Below are positions 1 through 9,472 of a stretch of 20,247 nt of DNA, in pieces. Location of the stretch: NCBI GenBank assembly GCA_002633005.1, contig NMRA01000641.1, positions 1-20,247 on the forward strand. The letters run 5' to 3'. The position numbers and the translations under genes are program-made. How positions within the stretch are numbered: the stretch's first letter is position 1; the number at the start of each line of letters is the position of its first letter. The stretch is from Phoronis australis. Lineage: Eukaryota; Phoronida; Phoronidae. The notes under the pieces are model-generated. The model ran no database searches. It was not told the origin of the DNA and saw only the letters and a list, made by a program, of their open reading frames with translations.

Positions 1-463
1 CAAAAAATGAAGTTGTTTTAAATTTTGACGTATAGACTGATTTTTGAAAATCTACTGGTTTTTATATGGACTGCCTATTAAGTTTTGTCATATGCACTGT
101 TTGTTCTAGATTGTAATAGCATAATAGGTGACCATGTGCATGTTTTGTATTCAAGTTGTATAGAATAAAATTGTTTTGAATGTCGCGAATCCAGGATTAA
201 AACTTCATTCAAAAGAGTATGTGGAAAACTGACCCACTGCAGTGAATGCTTGAAGTAAACTTGCAGACTAGTCTTGCACTTGAATCCTGGAGAGTGATTG
301 GTTAAATTTTGAGTTTGAAGACTATTCTAGGCTCTGTATATAAGTCAGGAAGTTTAACACATCAGTGTTGTATAAACAGCACGATAAATATCCAGCAAGT
401 TAAGTTGTCTTATACTGATAGCTTTTACCCGTCTGTTGTTAAAATGTGTTGTCTTTATTGCAG
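1..463. other. AT-rich non-coding stretch
   Basis: I see no convincing gene here. The sequence is AT-rich with stop codons in all frames, apart from a short frame that runs into the candidate exon at 464. A segment near 33-60 (ACTGATTTTTGAAA followed by CTGGTTTTTA) recurs in slightly altered form near 653-682, which hints at an old local duplication. Confidence 0.5.
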
Positions 464-514
464 AGTGTGCCTTCAACAATCGTTGGATAAGGAAGGCTAC
501 CCAGACAACGCAAC
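464..514 (+). CDS. candidate 51-bp internal exon, phase 1-1
   Basis: The segment is preceded by a pyrimidine-containing acceptor (GTCTTTATTGCAG) and followed by a good donor (CAAC/GTAAGC). One frame is open throughout: two bases complete a codon, 16 full codons follow (starting Cys-Ala-Phe-Asn-Asn-Arg-Trp), and one base is left over. Both flanking introns would therefore be phase 1, the same phase as the WSC exon 2.7 kb downstream on the same strand, so the two could belong to one modular extracellular gene. The exon is too short for any domain to be recognised, and splice-like flanks around 50 bases arise often by chance. What is seen is the signals and the open frame; membership in the WSC gene is inference. 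Confidence 0.25.
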
Positions 515-879
515 GTAAGCACTTACGAACTGCAGCTCATAAACCTATGAATTCAGTTATCTGAGCTCAGAAACGCGCGTCTGTAGTCACAAAACATGGA
601 TTATTTGCCTGTGAAGCTNGTTTTCACTGCATTGTATGCATGACACTTGATGAACTGATTTTTGAAATGTTTCTGGTTTTTAAGATTTTGATATTGCACT
701 TATGTTCACTTATTTTAAGGAACTAGTGTATTTTAGGCAGTGCATTTTATTTTCTGCAATTAATCACTGTTAATGTAAAGTTAGAACGTTATGAGAATCA
801 TTAAATTTGTTACTGTACTCCACTCTTGTTTTAGTGAAAGTCGAAATTTTTGAATGTCTGTCCTATTGAAACTTATTGC
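515..879. other. AT-rich non-coding stretch with one unresolved base
   Basis: No gene is visible. The unresolved base at 619 marks a small assembly uncertainty. The stretch would be intron if the candidate exon before it is real. Confidence 0.5.
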
Positions 880-939
880 TTTTAGAAAACTTCAGCTTTC
901 AAAAGTTAGTTCCTTGAAAACTTATGTTCGGAAAACTTA

Positions 940-1255
940 GTTTTCAAAAATTTAAGTTTTGATGGCTTATGTTTGTTACTAAGAACTTGTTCCAAAACTT
1001 AAGTTTTCCAAAAACTTAAGTATTTTGGAACAAGTTTTTTGGAACGAACTTAAGTTTTTAAAACTTAAGTTTTCAGAACTTAAGTTTTTGAAAACTTAAG
1101 TTTTTGAAAACTTAAGTTATGAAAACTTAAGTTCGTTCCAAAAAACTTGTTCCAAAATACTTAAGTTTTCGACAAAAACTTATGTTTTCCGGAATGAAAA
1201 CTTAAGTTTTTCAGACCAAAAACTTAAGTTTTTCGATGAAAACTTAAGTTCATTT
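940..1255. repeat. CTTAAG palindrome cluster with perfect 48-bp inverted repeat
   Basis: Twelve CTTAAG hexamers occur between 998 and 1248, mostly inside the larger self-complementary word AAAACTTAAGTTTT, at irregular spacings of 11 to 38 bases. Within this, 1011-1058 and 1122-1169 are exact reverse complements over 48 bases, separated by 63 bases that contain four more CTTAAG units (starting 1064, 1079, 1095 and 1111). Part of the right arm (TTGTTCCAAAA followed by CTTAAGTTTTC) also occurs in direct orientation near 987-1008. Degenerate versions continue upstream to about 880. The cluster could fold into a long cruciform or RNA hairpin. It may be a degenerate satellite or a fold-back transposon end. 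Confidence 0.95.
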
Positions 1256-1979
1256 TTGTATGGGTTGTACTTTTAAACTTGCGATTTTTCAATTCTAAAC
1301 ACACAAAACGCTTGTTACTCCCCGCCAGTGGCTCGGAACCCCATCGGGCCGGTTGTGGGCGACGGGACTTTACATCAACAACATAAACCAGCTTAATTTG
1401 GAAACAAAACATCCAGTCGCGAAAAGACTATAATAGCGAGCAAAAGAAATAATGTGCCATTATTTATTTAGGTGACTTATTTAGGAAATCAAAATCTACT
1501 TATTCGTCAGGGGCCACCGAAGTAAGCTTCCCTTCCACAGAACAGTCAGGGCACAGGTTGTACAGTAACAATGATTTGAATGACAAATTTTCTATATCTA
1601 AAGAAAGATTCCCCAAACATGTGTCCGTAGAATATAACATCGAGTTACTGATTCACAACAGCTTTCTGTCACCAAACACTGAAATAGCATGTGCTCACAC
1701 GGCCTCGGTGCCCGGTCACTTACCTTTATTGCATCTAAAGCCGGTTACGCAGTGGCCTAATTCATTGCTAGCTTGTCAAAACATTTGCACTCACGAATAC
1801 TCCAAAGGCGTTAAAACTTGTATCTGATGAGAGAGACTTTGTTTCAGTTTTCTATGAGCATTGTTTAGCGTGAGAATAATGCAGAATAATAAACGTCTAT
1901 TTGGCAATTCGCCCGGTGTCAATTCCGACTTAGTCGAGAGCTCATCCGGCGAAGACTTCACGGGTCTGATCGTTAGGTT
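1256..1979. other. no recognised gene; contains a short GC-rich island
   Basis: A GC-rich island lies at about 1318-1372 in otherwise AT-rich DNA. Read on the minus strand it contains GGGGTTCCGAGCC, which slightly resembles a Pol III B-box, so it may be the remnant of a dispersed repeat. An open frame at 1558-1827 on the plus strand has no recognisable domain and lacks coding-like composition. Confidence 0.35.
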
Positions 1980-2306
1980 TCACAGGCTAACAGTGCGAAC
2001 CGGAATACACTGATCAATAAATACTAGATAGGTGCGGCGAACATGCATAGGCAAGGGAAAGAAGGGATAGTTCATTGGTAAGCCCGAATTCGTCAGAGGA
2101 ATGACTGTCGACGAAATGCCGTCATGGAGATGTTTCACGGTCTTATACTTGCTATTAACAGCGTACTTTTCATTTTTCACTACCGCGAGCCACTGTCTAA
2201 GCATTTCGGGCTCTCGAGGACTTAGAAAAAACGATATACCGGCTTTCTTCGCAGCTTCATAGTTCGAACAAGAGGGAACAATGCACCGCAACATATCAGC
2301 ATTCAC
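1980..2306 (-). CDS. THAP-like zinc finger, partial exon or relic
   Basis: THAP domains are about 80-residue C2CH zinc fingers that bind DNA and occur in P-element-type transposases and host regulators. The minus-strand frame of 108 residues begins with ATG at 2304-2306 and shows the N-terminal part of this family: Cys8 and Cys13, then a Gly-Ile-Ser-Phe-Phe run, Pro30, Pro33, and a conserved-looking Trp39. The third zinc ligand and final His (Cys-x2-His) would be expected around residue 57, but the frame there reads Thr-Val-Lys-His. Just before that point lies a plausible donor (AGCAA/GTATAAG, exon end at 2149), so the remaining ligands may lie in another exon and the sequence after 2149 may be intron. 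Alternatively this is a decayed copy. No AVPTIF-type motif is seen. The family call rests on pattern only. Confidence 0.45.
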   Translation of the reverse strand: MNADMLRCIVPSCSNYEAAKKAGISFFLSPREPEMLRQWLAVVKNEKYAVNSKYKTVKHLHDGISSTVIPLTNSGLPMNYPFFPLPMHVRRTYLVFIDQCIPVRTVSL

Positions 2307-3258
2307 TCTGCAGATGAACCACTGACGTTGCTGCGCCGTTTCTCACCTTCCTCACAGGTTAACGCGAGACCTCTCGACAAGGTGAGGTAGACAGTATAAG
2401 AAGCGATGTGGATATAGACCAATTAAGACGGTGCAAAAGAATAATTAAGTCAAGTGGCATTCTCCTTTAAGCTTAGACTTAGCTGTGGCCTATTGAGTAT
2501 GGGGGCCTAAACAAAAATATTTCTCATCACGTCAAGAATAAAATCCGGACACGTCGCCGGGAGATTTTAGCCACTAACAGGGGCATTTGCAAAGGCCAGG
2601 ACGTTTAAAAAATAAAAACGTTTCGTAAACACGCAAGTTGATGTCAGGCGTGCCAGTTCAATGTCACAGTCAGAAGTCGAACAACACGGTCTAGTTAAAC
2701 CAGAGCACATGTTACGCTACAACGAAAAACTGCAGCCTTCGGTGTATTACCCATTTGTATTTTCATCAGAAATTTTCGTCATGCGGGACTCGGTGACTCT
2801 TTTCATAGCTAATGCGCCAAACACAAGCTAAACGCAAGACAATCGAGTAACGGTCATGACATCGTCAAGACAAGGTAAAAATTACAAAGCCAGTTACACC
2901 AATTCTCCTATCCAAGACTTATAGAGTAGTGATCATCCGTTCAACACTTTAGTGACACGGGAGTTGCGTCGATCCCTAATTAGCGTTTCTAAAATTTTCC
3001 TTGTCCGAAAGTCGCCGACAAAAATCCGAGGTTCATGACATTGTTCGAAATTCGAAGATCATTGAAAAACAGTTTTTGGACCTTGTACGAATTTCGTGGA
3101 CTATGAAAAACTCTTTTCGGAAATATTTATTCTTGGTCGAAGTTGGCGGGCCGTCCGAAAGTCACGCGACTTTACCGTACTGAAAACTACCTATTGCGTT
3201 ATATCAGATTGATTAAAGTAGTAAAAATTTCTCAATATTTTTCGATACATTGTTTCAG
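2307..3258. other. no recognised gene; region upstream of the WSC exon
   Basis: GC content is slightly higher than in the large AT-rich block downstream. A 56-codon ATG frame (2661-2831, plus) and a 60-codon frame (3001-3183, plus) are present without recognisable motifs. The second lies in sequence that repeats GTCCGAAAGTC (3003 and 3153) and CGAATTTCG-like words, so it is more likely repeat than gene. The end of the stretch is the intron preceding the WSC exon. Confidence 0.4.
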
Positions 3259-3576
3259 CGCAAGACATTAATAAAACCGTGGTTGAAGGATGCTACACCA
3301 AAGGCACCATCAGCCAACCGATCCCTTTACTAAGTCGGGCTACAGAAACTTCATTGGGCTTTTCTAAAGCAGAGTTGACACCTAAAATCTGTGAGACATG
3401 GTGTCGAAAAAAAATGATGCCGCTTGTGGGCTTGGAGAATGGAATTCGCTGTTGGTGCGGAAACATGTTGTCTATCAAGACAACCAACCTTGTTGACAAC
3501 GAGTTGTGCTCTACACCTTGTGGTGGCAATGGCAAACTTCTTTGTGGAGGAGAATACCACATGTACATCATGCAAG
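3259..3576 (+). CDS. WSC domain exon (internal, symmetric phase 1-1)
   Basis: This exon encodes one WSC domain, a cysteine-rich, putatively carbohydrate-binding extracellular module found in fungal cell-wall sensors and in animal proteins such as kremens, WSCD proteins and polycystin-1. Hallmarks in order: Val-Val-Glu-Gly-Cys-Tyr near the start; Thr-Pro-Lys-Ile-Cys-Glu-Thr-Trp-Cys in the middle; Gly-Leu-Glu-Asn-Gly-Ile-Arg-Cys-Trp-Cys-Gly-Asn (the family's strongest motif); then Leu-Cys-Ser-Thr-Pro-Cys-Gly-Gly-Asn and Leu-Leu-Cys-Gly-Gly before a Tyr-Met-Tyr-like end. All eight cysteines expected for the family are present. The exon follows an acceptor (TTGTTTCAG, AG at 3257-3258) and ends at a donor (CAAG/GTAAAT, GT at 3577-3578). 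It is 318 bases, divisible by three, and both introns are phase 1, typical of shuffled extracellular modules. No signal peptide, transmembrane exon or second module of the gene is identified here, so the host protein is unknown. Confidence 0.87.
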
Positions 3577-5481
3577 GTAAATATCCTAATGTTCGTTTTA
3601 AAACTCAATAAGCCAGAAAAACAAAACAATTACTAATTATAGCCATGTATGATTATCGGAACGATTACTCTTGCATATTCCTATCTGAAATTAAACCGAC
3701 AGAGCAATGTGAGAATAGACGTTCGACTTTCATAAATATTAAAGCTTATCTCCAATGTCATACATAATCGGAACATTCAATTTAATTAAACTTGCTATCG
3801 ACGCGTGACAGTTGCCACCACATCAGCATTTAGATTTCAAGTATCATGGGTTAAATTTATCTTAACGAATGACAAAAAATTGACAATCATTGGAAGAACA
3901 GGTGTATTTTCCCTGCTCTTGATGGACTCGACGGTCGCTCCATTAATCGTCCAGAGTTCAGAGGGTTCTATGACGTTCCTTCACATAAGTCACATTTTTA
4001 CAACATATTTCTTTTAGAGCCTTCATGAGAAGGTTTCAATTGTTGGAATAATTTGAAAGAGTGTCATGTGCTAAGTTTATTTGAATGGACAAAATGCTCT
4101 CAGTCCATGTCTAAAATCATTGCCAAAAACGCTGCAATTTCAGCCACAGGGGCGAGGGGAGTGCAGAACATTTTTACCAAACGTGCACAGATCAGCTGTT
4201 CAGTCAGGCCCATAGCACTGTTGTTTTCGTGATAGGAAACGATCTCTTAATCCATGTTTAATCTTGTCATGTTATAACAGCGAAAGAAACCATCATTGAG
4301 CGTCGCAGGTCAACTTGATTCTAGCGTCTAATTTAAGAAGACCATTTTTATAATAATAAACATTACATGTATACGTGTTTCACATAAAAATCTTCATTTT
4401 TTTACTAGTTTCTTCCCGCAATCTTTGCAATTGATTTCCAAACCTTTGGTCCCTCACGATATGAGACGCTAACCCTACACTATTCTAACTGGCGTCCTTG
4501 GGAACTTTCAAATAAAAAACAAGATTGTGTGCTTCATCGTCCCAAAGCCTCAGGACGACGCTGATTCCAGCGGGTTTAACTTTTGAGGATTGGTTCGGGG
4601 AAATAGCGATGGTCAATGACCGGCCGCTGCCTTGACTTCATTAAAAAAGGCAGAATCTTATTAATTTCACTGGCATTGATGCTGCTGTATGAAGCAGATG
4701 GCATTCTTTGCTCATCGATTAAAATAAACATTGTTCACGTACTTAGATTATATTTTATTTTAGTACCGAAATTAACATGATCATTGTTACAAGAATTTAG
4801 ACTAAGATTGCTAAAATATGACATTAATTCCTTTTTGCTATTCATTGCACAAATTACTAAGTTGATATTACCTTTATCGTTGGAGATATTCCGTCAATTT
4901 TCGAAAAACATGGATTGGAATCCGGACACATTAGATTTCGCTAAACCAAGCCTCAAATGCGTCAAGCCATAGGCGGCATCTTGATGCTTCGGCACTAGGC
5001 GTGACTTTATGAAAATCCATGATATATTGAAGTCCGTTTTCAGTGAGATATTGTGATATTGCCTACATGTTTGGATATTTCTCACTGTGACTTCACTAAT
5101 GTGAGCCCAGACTTACGAAAAATAAATCAAGAGATTGACTCTGAAAAGAATTGTAATGGTAGTGAAGTGCAGATTGATTCAAGTGGACATAATAACTACA
5201 ATTCCGTGCATTACGGGTAAATAACGCATTCATACATAACAAAGTAATTGCACCCACGAAGAAAAAATGTTTTAATAAACTCATCAGCAATATTCTACTA
5301 TAAACAACGCCCTCCAAAATAGTATGAATCTCAAAGTATTTTCTGTCAATTCGACTCAAATTAGGTGCAATACAGAGCTTTGTAGTTTTGATTTCACTAC
5401 AATATTTACTTAGGCAAAACTAATTTTTAATTAACTGTAATTAAAGTTCAAAAATTTACGTTTCATGTAACAAATAGAATT
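3577..5481. other. AT-rich non-coding stretch downstream of the WSC exon
   Basis: This is probably intron. Short frames (for example 3805-4017 and 4784-4972 on plus, 5096-5359 on minus) are low-complexity or hydrophobic translations of AT-rich DNA with no domain. I could not find a partner exon with matching phase 1 splice signals. Confidence 0.5.
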
Positions 5482-5535
5482 TCTCACATGGAATATTGCA
5501 TTCTCACATGTAAAACTTGAGTGTTCCATGTGAGA
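5482..5535. repeat. 12-bp inverted repeat with 30-base spacer
   Basis: TCTCACATGGAA at 5482-5493 is exactly complementary to TTCCATGTGAGA at 5524-5535. A third, direct TTCTCACATG copy sits in the spacer at 5501-5510. It would form a small hairpin. It may be a remnant of a miniature transposon or chance in AT-rich DNA. Confidence 0.8.
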
Positions 5536-8500
5536 TTCCTTCAGTTGATCCATGTTACCTTACAAATGGTACTCCGCATAAGCACTACATTTTGTGATAT
5601 GGGTTTTTCATAGCAAAAAATATTGTAAGTTTTAAGAGACATATTTGAGTTTAGCTGCAATTAATGAAACATTATTGTTTTACGGTTTACTGTTTAAAAC
5701 ACTTAAGTATGATGCCTAATTGTAAACTGATAATGTTTAGAAGACTTCGGTTACTGATAACCAAATTATCAACAAAAGAAATAAATAGTCAACACAATTG
5801 TATCACACTTTTGCTTTATTTACGAAATGGGGGTTGACTTGCACTAATTAATTTGCTTTAAAAATGTTCATTTTCGGGACTTGCACAAAATTGGTAAAAA
5901 CGAAACCTTTTGATCATAGATTATAATCTCCTTCAAGCAGAACCGTGAACTTAGAGAGATAAAAAGGTATCTAAATGTGTGTACTTGGAATATTTTGCTG
6001 TTTTAGTAACAGGAACCACCTCTTATGATATAATGCATTAATAGCACTGGCCTGTTTCAAATCAATCAGCATTTTCAAGAAGTCACGAGTGAGGAATTTA
6101 ATGAAACTAACCACTGCACTTTTGATTTTAGAACATTAAACACCATTTAAACTCTCCGAGGTCATCCATATATTGGTCATGAATGTTACATGATCACAAT
6201 TTTGAGTATTTTTATTTTAAAAATTGTGAAATGGCACTTCTGATCTTAAAACTTTCAAGATCGTGCATCAACAATTGTTCTAACTGTCACATTCGTGGCA
6301 CTGGCCTCTAAGTCAGTTCTTGTGTATCTTTATTATGGAGATCATCAAACATCATTTGAATATGTTTTACAATTATACTCAAATTCAAACTTAACTTTAT
6401 TGGCGTACGTAATCTTATTGAGTGATGTGGTGTAAAACTTTTGCGTAGTTGTCATGTGAAATTAAGATAAAAGTGTATACAGAAGACTAGTTTAGTTGGC
6501 AACATTGTATAAATTGAATGAAAAGTGCGATTTGGGACACATTGCACCAATTACTGTTGTCTGTTTTAAATAGCTCTTCATTTCCAAAAAGTCAAATGTG
6601 AGGAATTTGATGAAATATTCCATGGCATTTTTGATTTTAGAACATTAGACATTTTTGAAGCTCTCCGAGAATCTATTTATTGAAAATGAATGTTACGTTC
6701 ATGAAATTGATCCCATCCTTGAATATTAGTATTTTATATTAAAAACTATGAAAGTCTATTTTGAACATCCCCAATAACCATACTAAAACTTGCACAGTCA
6801 GCGTATGCTTAAAGATTGTTTATATGCAACCTTTTACGAGTTGTAAAGTGAACACAAAATAAAAATATCAAAACATAGGTGTGTAATTGATACACTGTGT
6901 AATTTGTGGGTGTACATGTACGCTGTATTAAGTACATTCATATGTTTGAGATACTTTTTTAACATAAAATTGTTCCAAGTGATGTATTCCTGATTTTATT
7001 CCATGGAACTTTAAACTTAGGTGACTAGGTAACACTGTTTCCAGCAAAACAGCTCACCCATTTTTCTTGAAACTCGCAATTACTATTACTTCTTTCCTAT
7101 CCCTAACATGATTGTCATGGAAAAACTATTTTGAAAAAATGTAACATAAAGCTGGCATTAATTACAGAGTTGATGTGCATTGTACCTTCTTGACACATTC
7201 AGTTCTTCTGAATTGTGACGAAACATTTTCTGTGTTCAGTACTTTAACACCTTTACTAGGGTTTTTGTTCATATATTATATATTGAAGATTTTAGACAAC
7301 TGTCTGGAACATAATTATACAGATCTTGACTCTATGAGTACTTTGTTACTGGTAATTATGTTAAAATGTAAACCTTCCTGCCATAACAGATAGATTAAAG
7401 TACATGGAATGGATAGAATATATAAGTAGCACATGTGTCCTTTTAAAGGATATTAAGTATCAGTCCACGGATACACCGACCACAGCAAAGCCAAGAAGTG
7501 GCAAGGTGGGGGGTCAGCCATTCGAAGCATTGTTTAGTCTAATAAATCACAATAGGGATTAGAGAAATTGGGTGAAGTATGACACCACACAGTTTAGTAG
7601 TTTAGGAGATACTATGGTAGTCTTCTCGTTGACAAAATGAGGCATTTTCTTGATACGGAGTGAGTCATTTTTTAAAACATTTCTATTGCAGATTCTGCTT
7701 CAGACAGAATCTTTTCAAAATAATTTTCATATCACGTGATAGGTTAATAACCAATAAATGAAAAACGGCACCGACACTAAAATATTGGTTAACATGGTAA
7801 CACTGGAGCTGCTTCCGTGGAGGTAGTTTGCATACTGGTGAAAAAACAGCAGTAAGTTATACCCTTATAGCAAAACTGCACCCACGAGAATAATAACATG
7901 GACATGTAGAATACTCCATGTCCCTGAAATTAAAAAATGTCAGCCCTTCACGCAGGATTGATGATAGAGATTCTAATTTCACTTTTTCATACCGCACATT
8001 TATGTATTTGTCATGTTTAACCAGTCACTAGATGTGCGCCGTTTGTGCGCATTATATTGCCATGCAACAATTAACAGTATTGGTTTGCTTAAACATTTTA
8101 ATGGATTTTAAGGACAGAAGTAGTTCCCATTGAAAAGTGAAATTGTACTAGGTTTGTTCATCTAACTCTCAATACCAAACTAAAGCATACAATATGCGTT
8201 AGTTAAATGATGGCTGATATAAAGTGCAGGTTTGCGAAGCTGGCACTGCCAATCGTATCAAATGTGGTAATTTCACAAATTGCTGAGAGAAACAAGTTTG
8301 AACATTTTTGGCCGAGGTCAAAAACACGGCTCAACATCTCAACACGCCATGGTAAACATGACGTGTAGATTTCCCGCCAGATCCTTAAATGTCACCACTC
8401 TGTCATACAGGAAAGTAATCCCCGGACGATCAACATACTATATCTGCGCTATCACTTATATTTCAGTTCATTTCTGACATCAAGGTTTACCTCAACCAAA

Positions 8501-8716
8501 ATCTCGTTGTTGCTACTAGCTGGTGAAGTCGCAGTACAGTTTCTGAAATCTTGCATTTTCCAATATTTTTCAAAATTGTGTCGGGTGTAAATTTCAACTA
8601 ATCATCAAAGACTCCAAAGTCTTTAACCATAATCCTTAACTTTCTTGTTATGACATTGGGTATATAAGATAATGAAATAAGTGAAATCGTCATTGGAAAA
8701 TGTGTTTTGTATCCAT
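5536..8716. other. long AT-rich non-coding block
   Basis: Strongly AT-rich with many stops in every frame; probably intron or intergenic DNA. It contains the diverged duplication annotated separately. Isolated acceptor-like sites (for example before 7168 and 7692) do not open into recognisable exons. Confidence 0.5.
6035..6755. repeat. two diverged direct copies of a ~200-bp segment
   Basis: The segment at about 6035-6235 recurs at about 6545-6755, offset by about 508 bases. Best-matching words are TGAGGAATTT, TTTTGATTTTAGAACATTA, CTCTCCGA and ATGAATGTTAC, in the same order in both. Similarity by eye is roughly three-quarters over the core, with small indels. A short related piece (GGCACTGGCCT at 6297, also GCACTGGCCTG at 6045) may mark a third partial copy. 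Either an ancient tandem duplication or two copies of an AT-rich dispersed repeat. Confidence 0.7.
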
Positions 8717-8907
8717 ATTTCCGGATGATACGGTAATTGCATTGGCTTGAATCCTGAATGTCGTGCCCTCAACCATTATACGCCGGAAGAGAATCCCTCT
8801 TGCGGGCCGGGTTCGAGACCGGCCTCGGTTCCCAACAAATTGTTACCTCACTAGTTAGATAACTAAATGCAATCGTATCGATTTAACGATTGCGCATGTC
8901 CGGAAAT
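8717..8907. mobile_element. 191-bp inverted-repeat (MITE-like) element
   Basis: The left end starts ATTTCCGGATGATACGGTAA and continues to TTGCATT at 8743. The right end (8866-8907) is its reverse complement apart from an extra block of about 17 bases: AATGCAAT, CGTATC, then TCCGGAAAT at 8899-8907. The interior is GC-richer and contains GCCGGGTTCGAGACCGGC, where a GGTTCGA-type Pol III B-box word lies inside a 6-bp hairpin stem. The terminal inverted repeats suggest a small non-autonomous DNA transposon, and the interior suggests tRNA- or SINE-derived sequence. No target-site duplication is obvious. Confidence 0.55.
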
Positions 8908-9180
8908 TAGGTTGCGCAAAGGCTATTTTGATTGATTAGGGTATATGGAATGGCCGATTAGTTTGCACGACGTGTGATTTGTGTATTAAATTACGCTGCT
9001 GTACGTATTTCTGCCGCTATTCGCCCTAATAAGCGCCCATGCCCAAAAAGTGCCCCAACGCGTTTTCAGACTTTGCTAAAGTAAGCGCCCAGCCCGTGAA
9101 CTACATGGGAAAGTGCCTTACCTACAGTTCTAAAATCCCCAACTTATCAATTGGAAGATCCGACAGTCCTGAATTTGTAG

Positions 9181-9472
9181 ACCACGAGCCTCATTGTTAT
9201 GTCCGCATACACTTCAAACTTACGCCGCGATTCAAAAAGAACGCAAAAGGTTTGCTGCTCTTGCGAGGGATGTGCCCCACTACGCGGGCCTGGACTTTGA
9301 AGAAAGACGCAGCGTACTTGTCAGCGGGATTGCATTGTTTCTTTCCGCTACAGATCTTCTCCCGCCTCAACAGGAATCCAAACTTCTTGATACACGTGAA
9401 AATCGTGAATCGAAAACAAATAAAAAAACTCGACCAGTGTTAGCACGCGGCCAAGAAGCGCGCGCTGCATAA
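9181..9472 (+). CDS. possible nuclear-receptor ligand-binding-domain fragment
   Basis: One frame is open from 9173, just after an in-frame stop, to the TAA at 9470-9472. It follows a possible acceptor (GAATTTGTAG, AG at 9179-9180). Its middle reads Arg-Phe-Ala-Ala-Leu-Ala-Arg-Asp-Val-Pro-His-Tyr-Ala-Gly-Leu, then Asp-Phe-Glu-Glu-Arg-Arg-Ser-Val-Leu-Val-Ser-Gly. This parallels the helix 3 to helix 4/5 signature of nuclear-receptor ligand-binding domains (Phe-Ala-Lys-x-x-Pro-Gly-Phe-x-x-Leu, then Asp-Gln-x-x-Leu-Leu-x-x-Gly) with the same spacing but mostly conservative replacements. Helix 3's usual Phe is Leu and the usual Gln is Arg. The following residues become Lys/Arg/Gln-rich and do not match later helices, so the exon may end earlier or the copy is decayed. 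No DNA-binding domain lies nearby. An overlapping frame (9039-9443) is equally long but patternless. Confidence 0.3.

Noticed and set aside
998-1250. CRISPR-like array
   Set aside because: The units are short palindromes at irregular spacing without unique spacers, in a eukaryotic context.
1224-1412. Minus-strand frame over the GC-rich island
   Set aside because: It runs into the CTTAAG repeat cluster and has no domain; more likely repeat-derived.
2661-2831. 56-codon ATG frame
   Set aside because: No motif, splice signal or neighbour supports it; the length is compatible with chance.
3293-3629. Minus-strand and alternative plus-strand frames over the WSC exon
   Set aside because: Shadows of the WSC frame; they have no domain, while the WSC frame has all eight cysteines and splice sites.
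7168-7351. Possible exon with a hydrophobic segment, acceptor ATTACAG and donor CTG/GTAATT
   Set aside because: Hydrophobic open frames are common in AT-rich DNA. No domain is seen and phases do not fit the WSC exon.
8800-8825. Functional tRNA gene at the GGGTTCGAGACC word
   Set aside because: The T-arm register has a mismatch, and no acceptor stem or A-box is found at the right distance.
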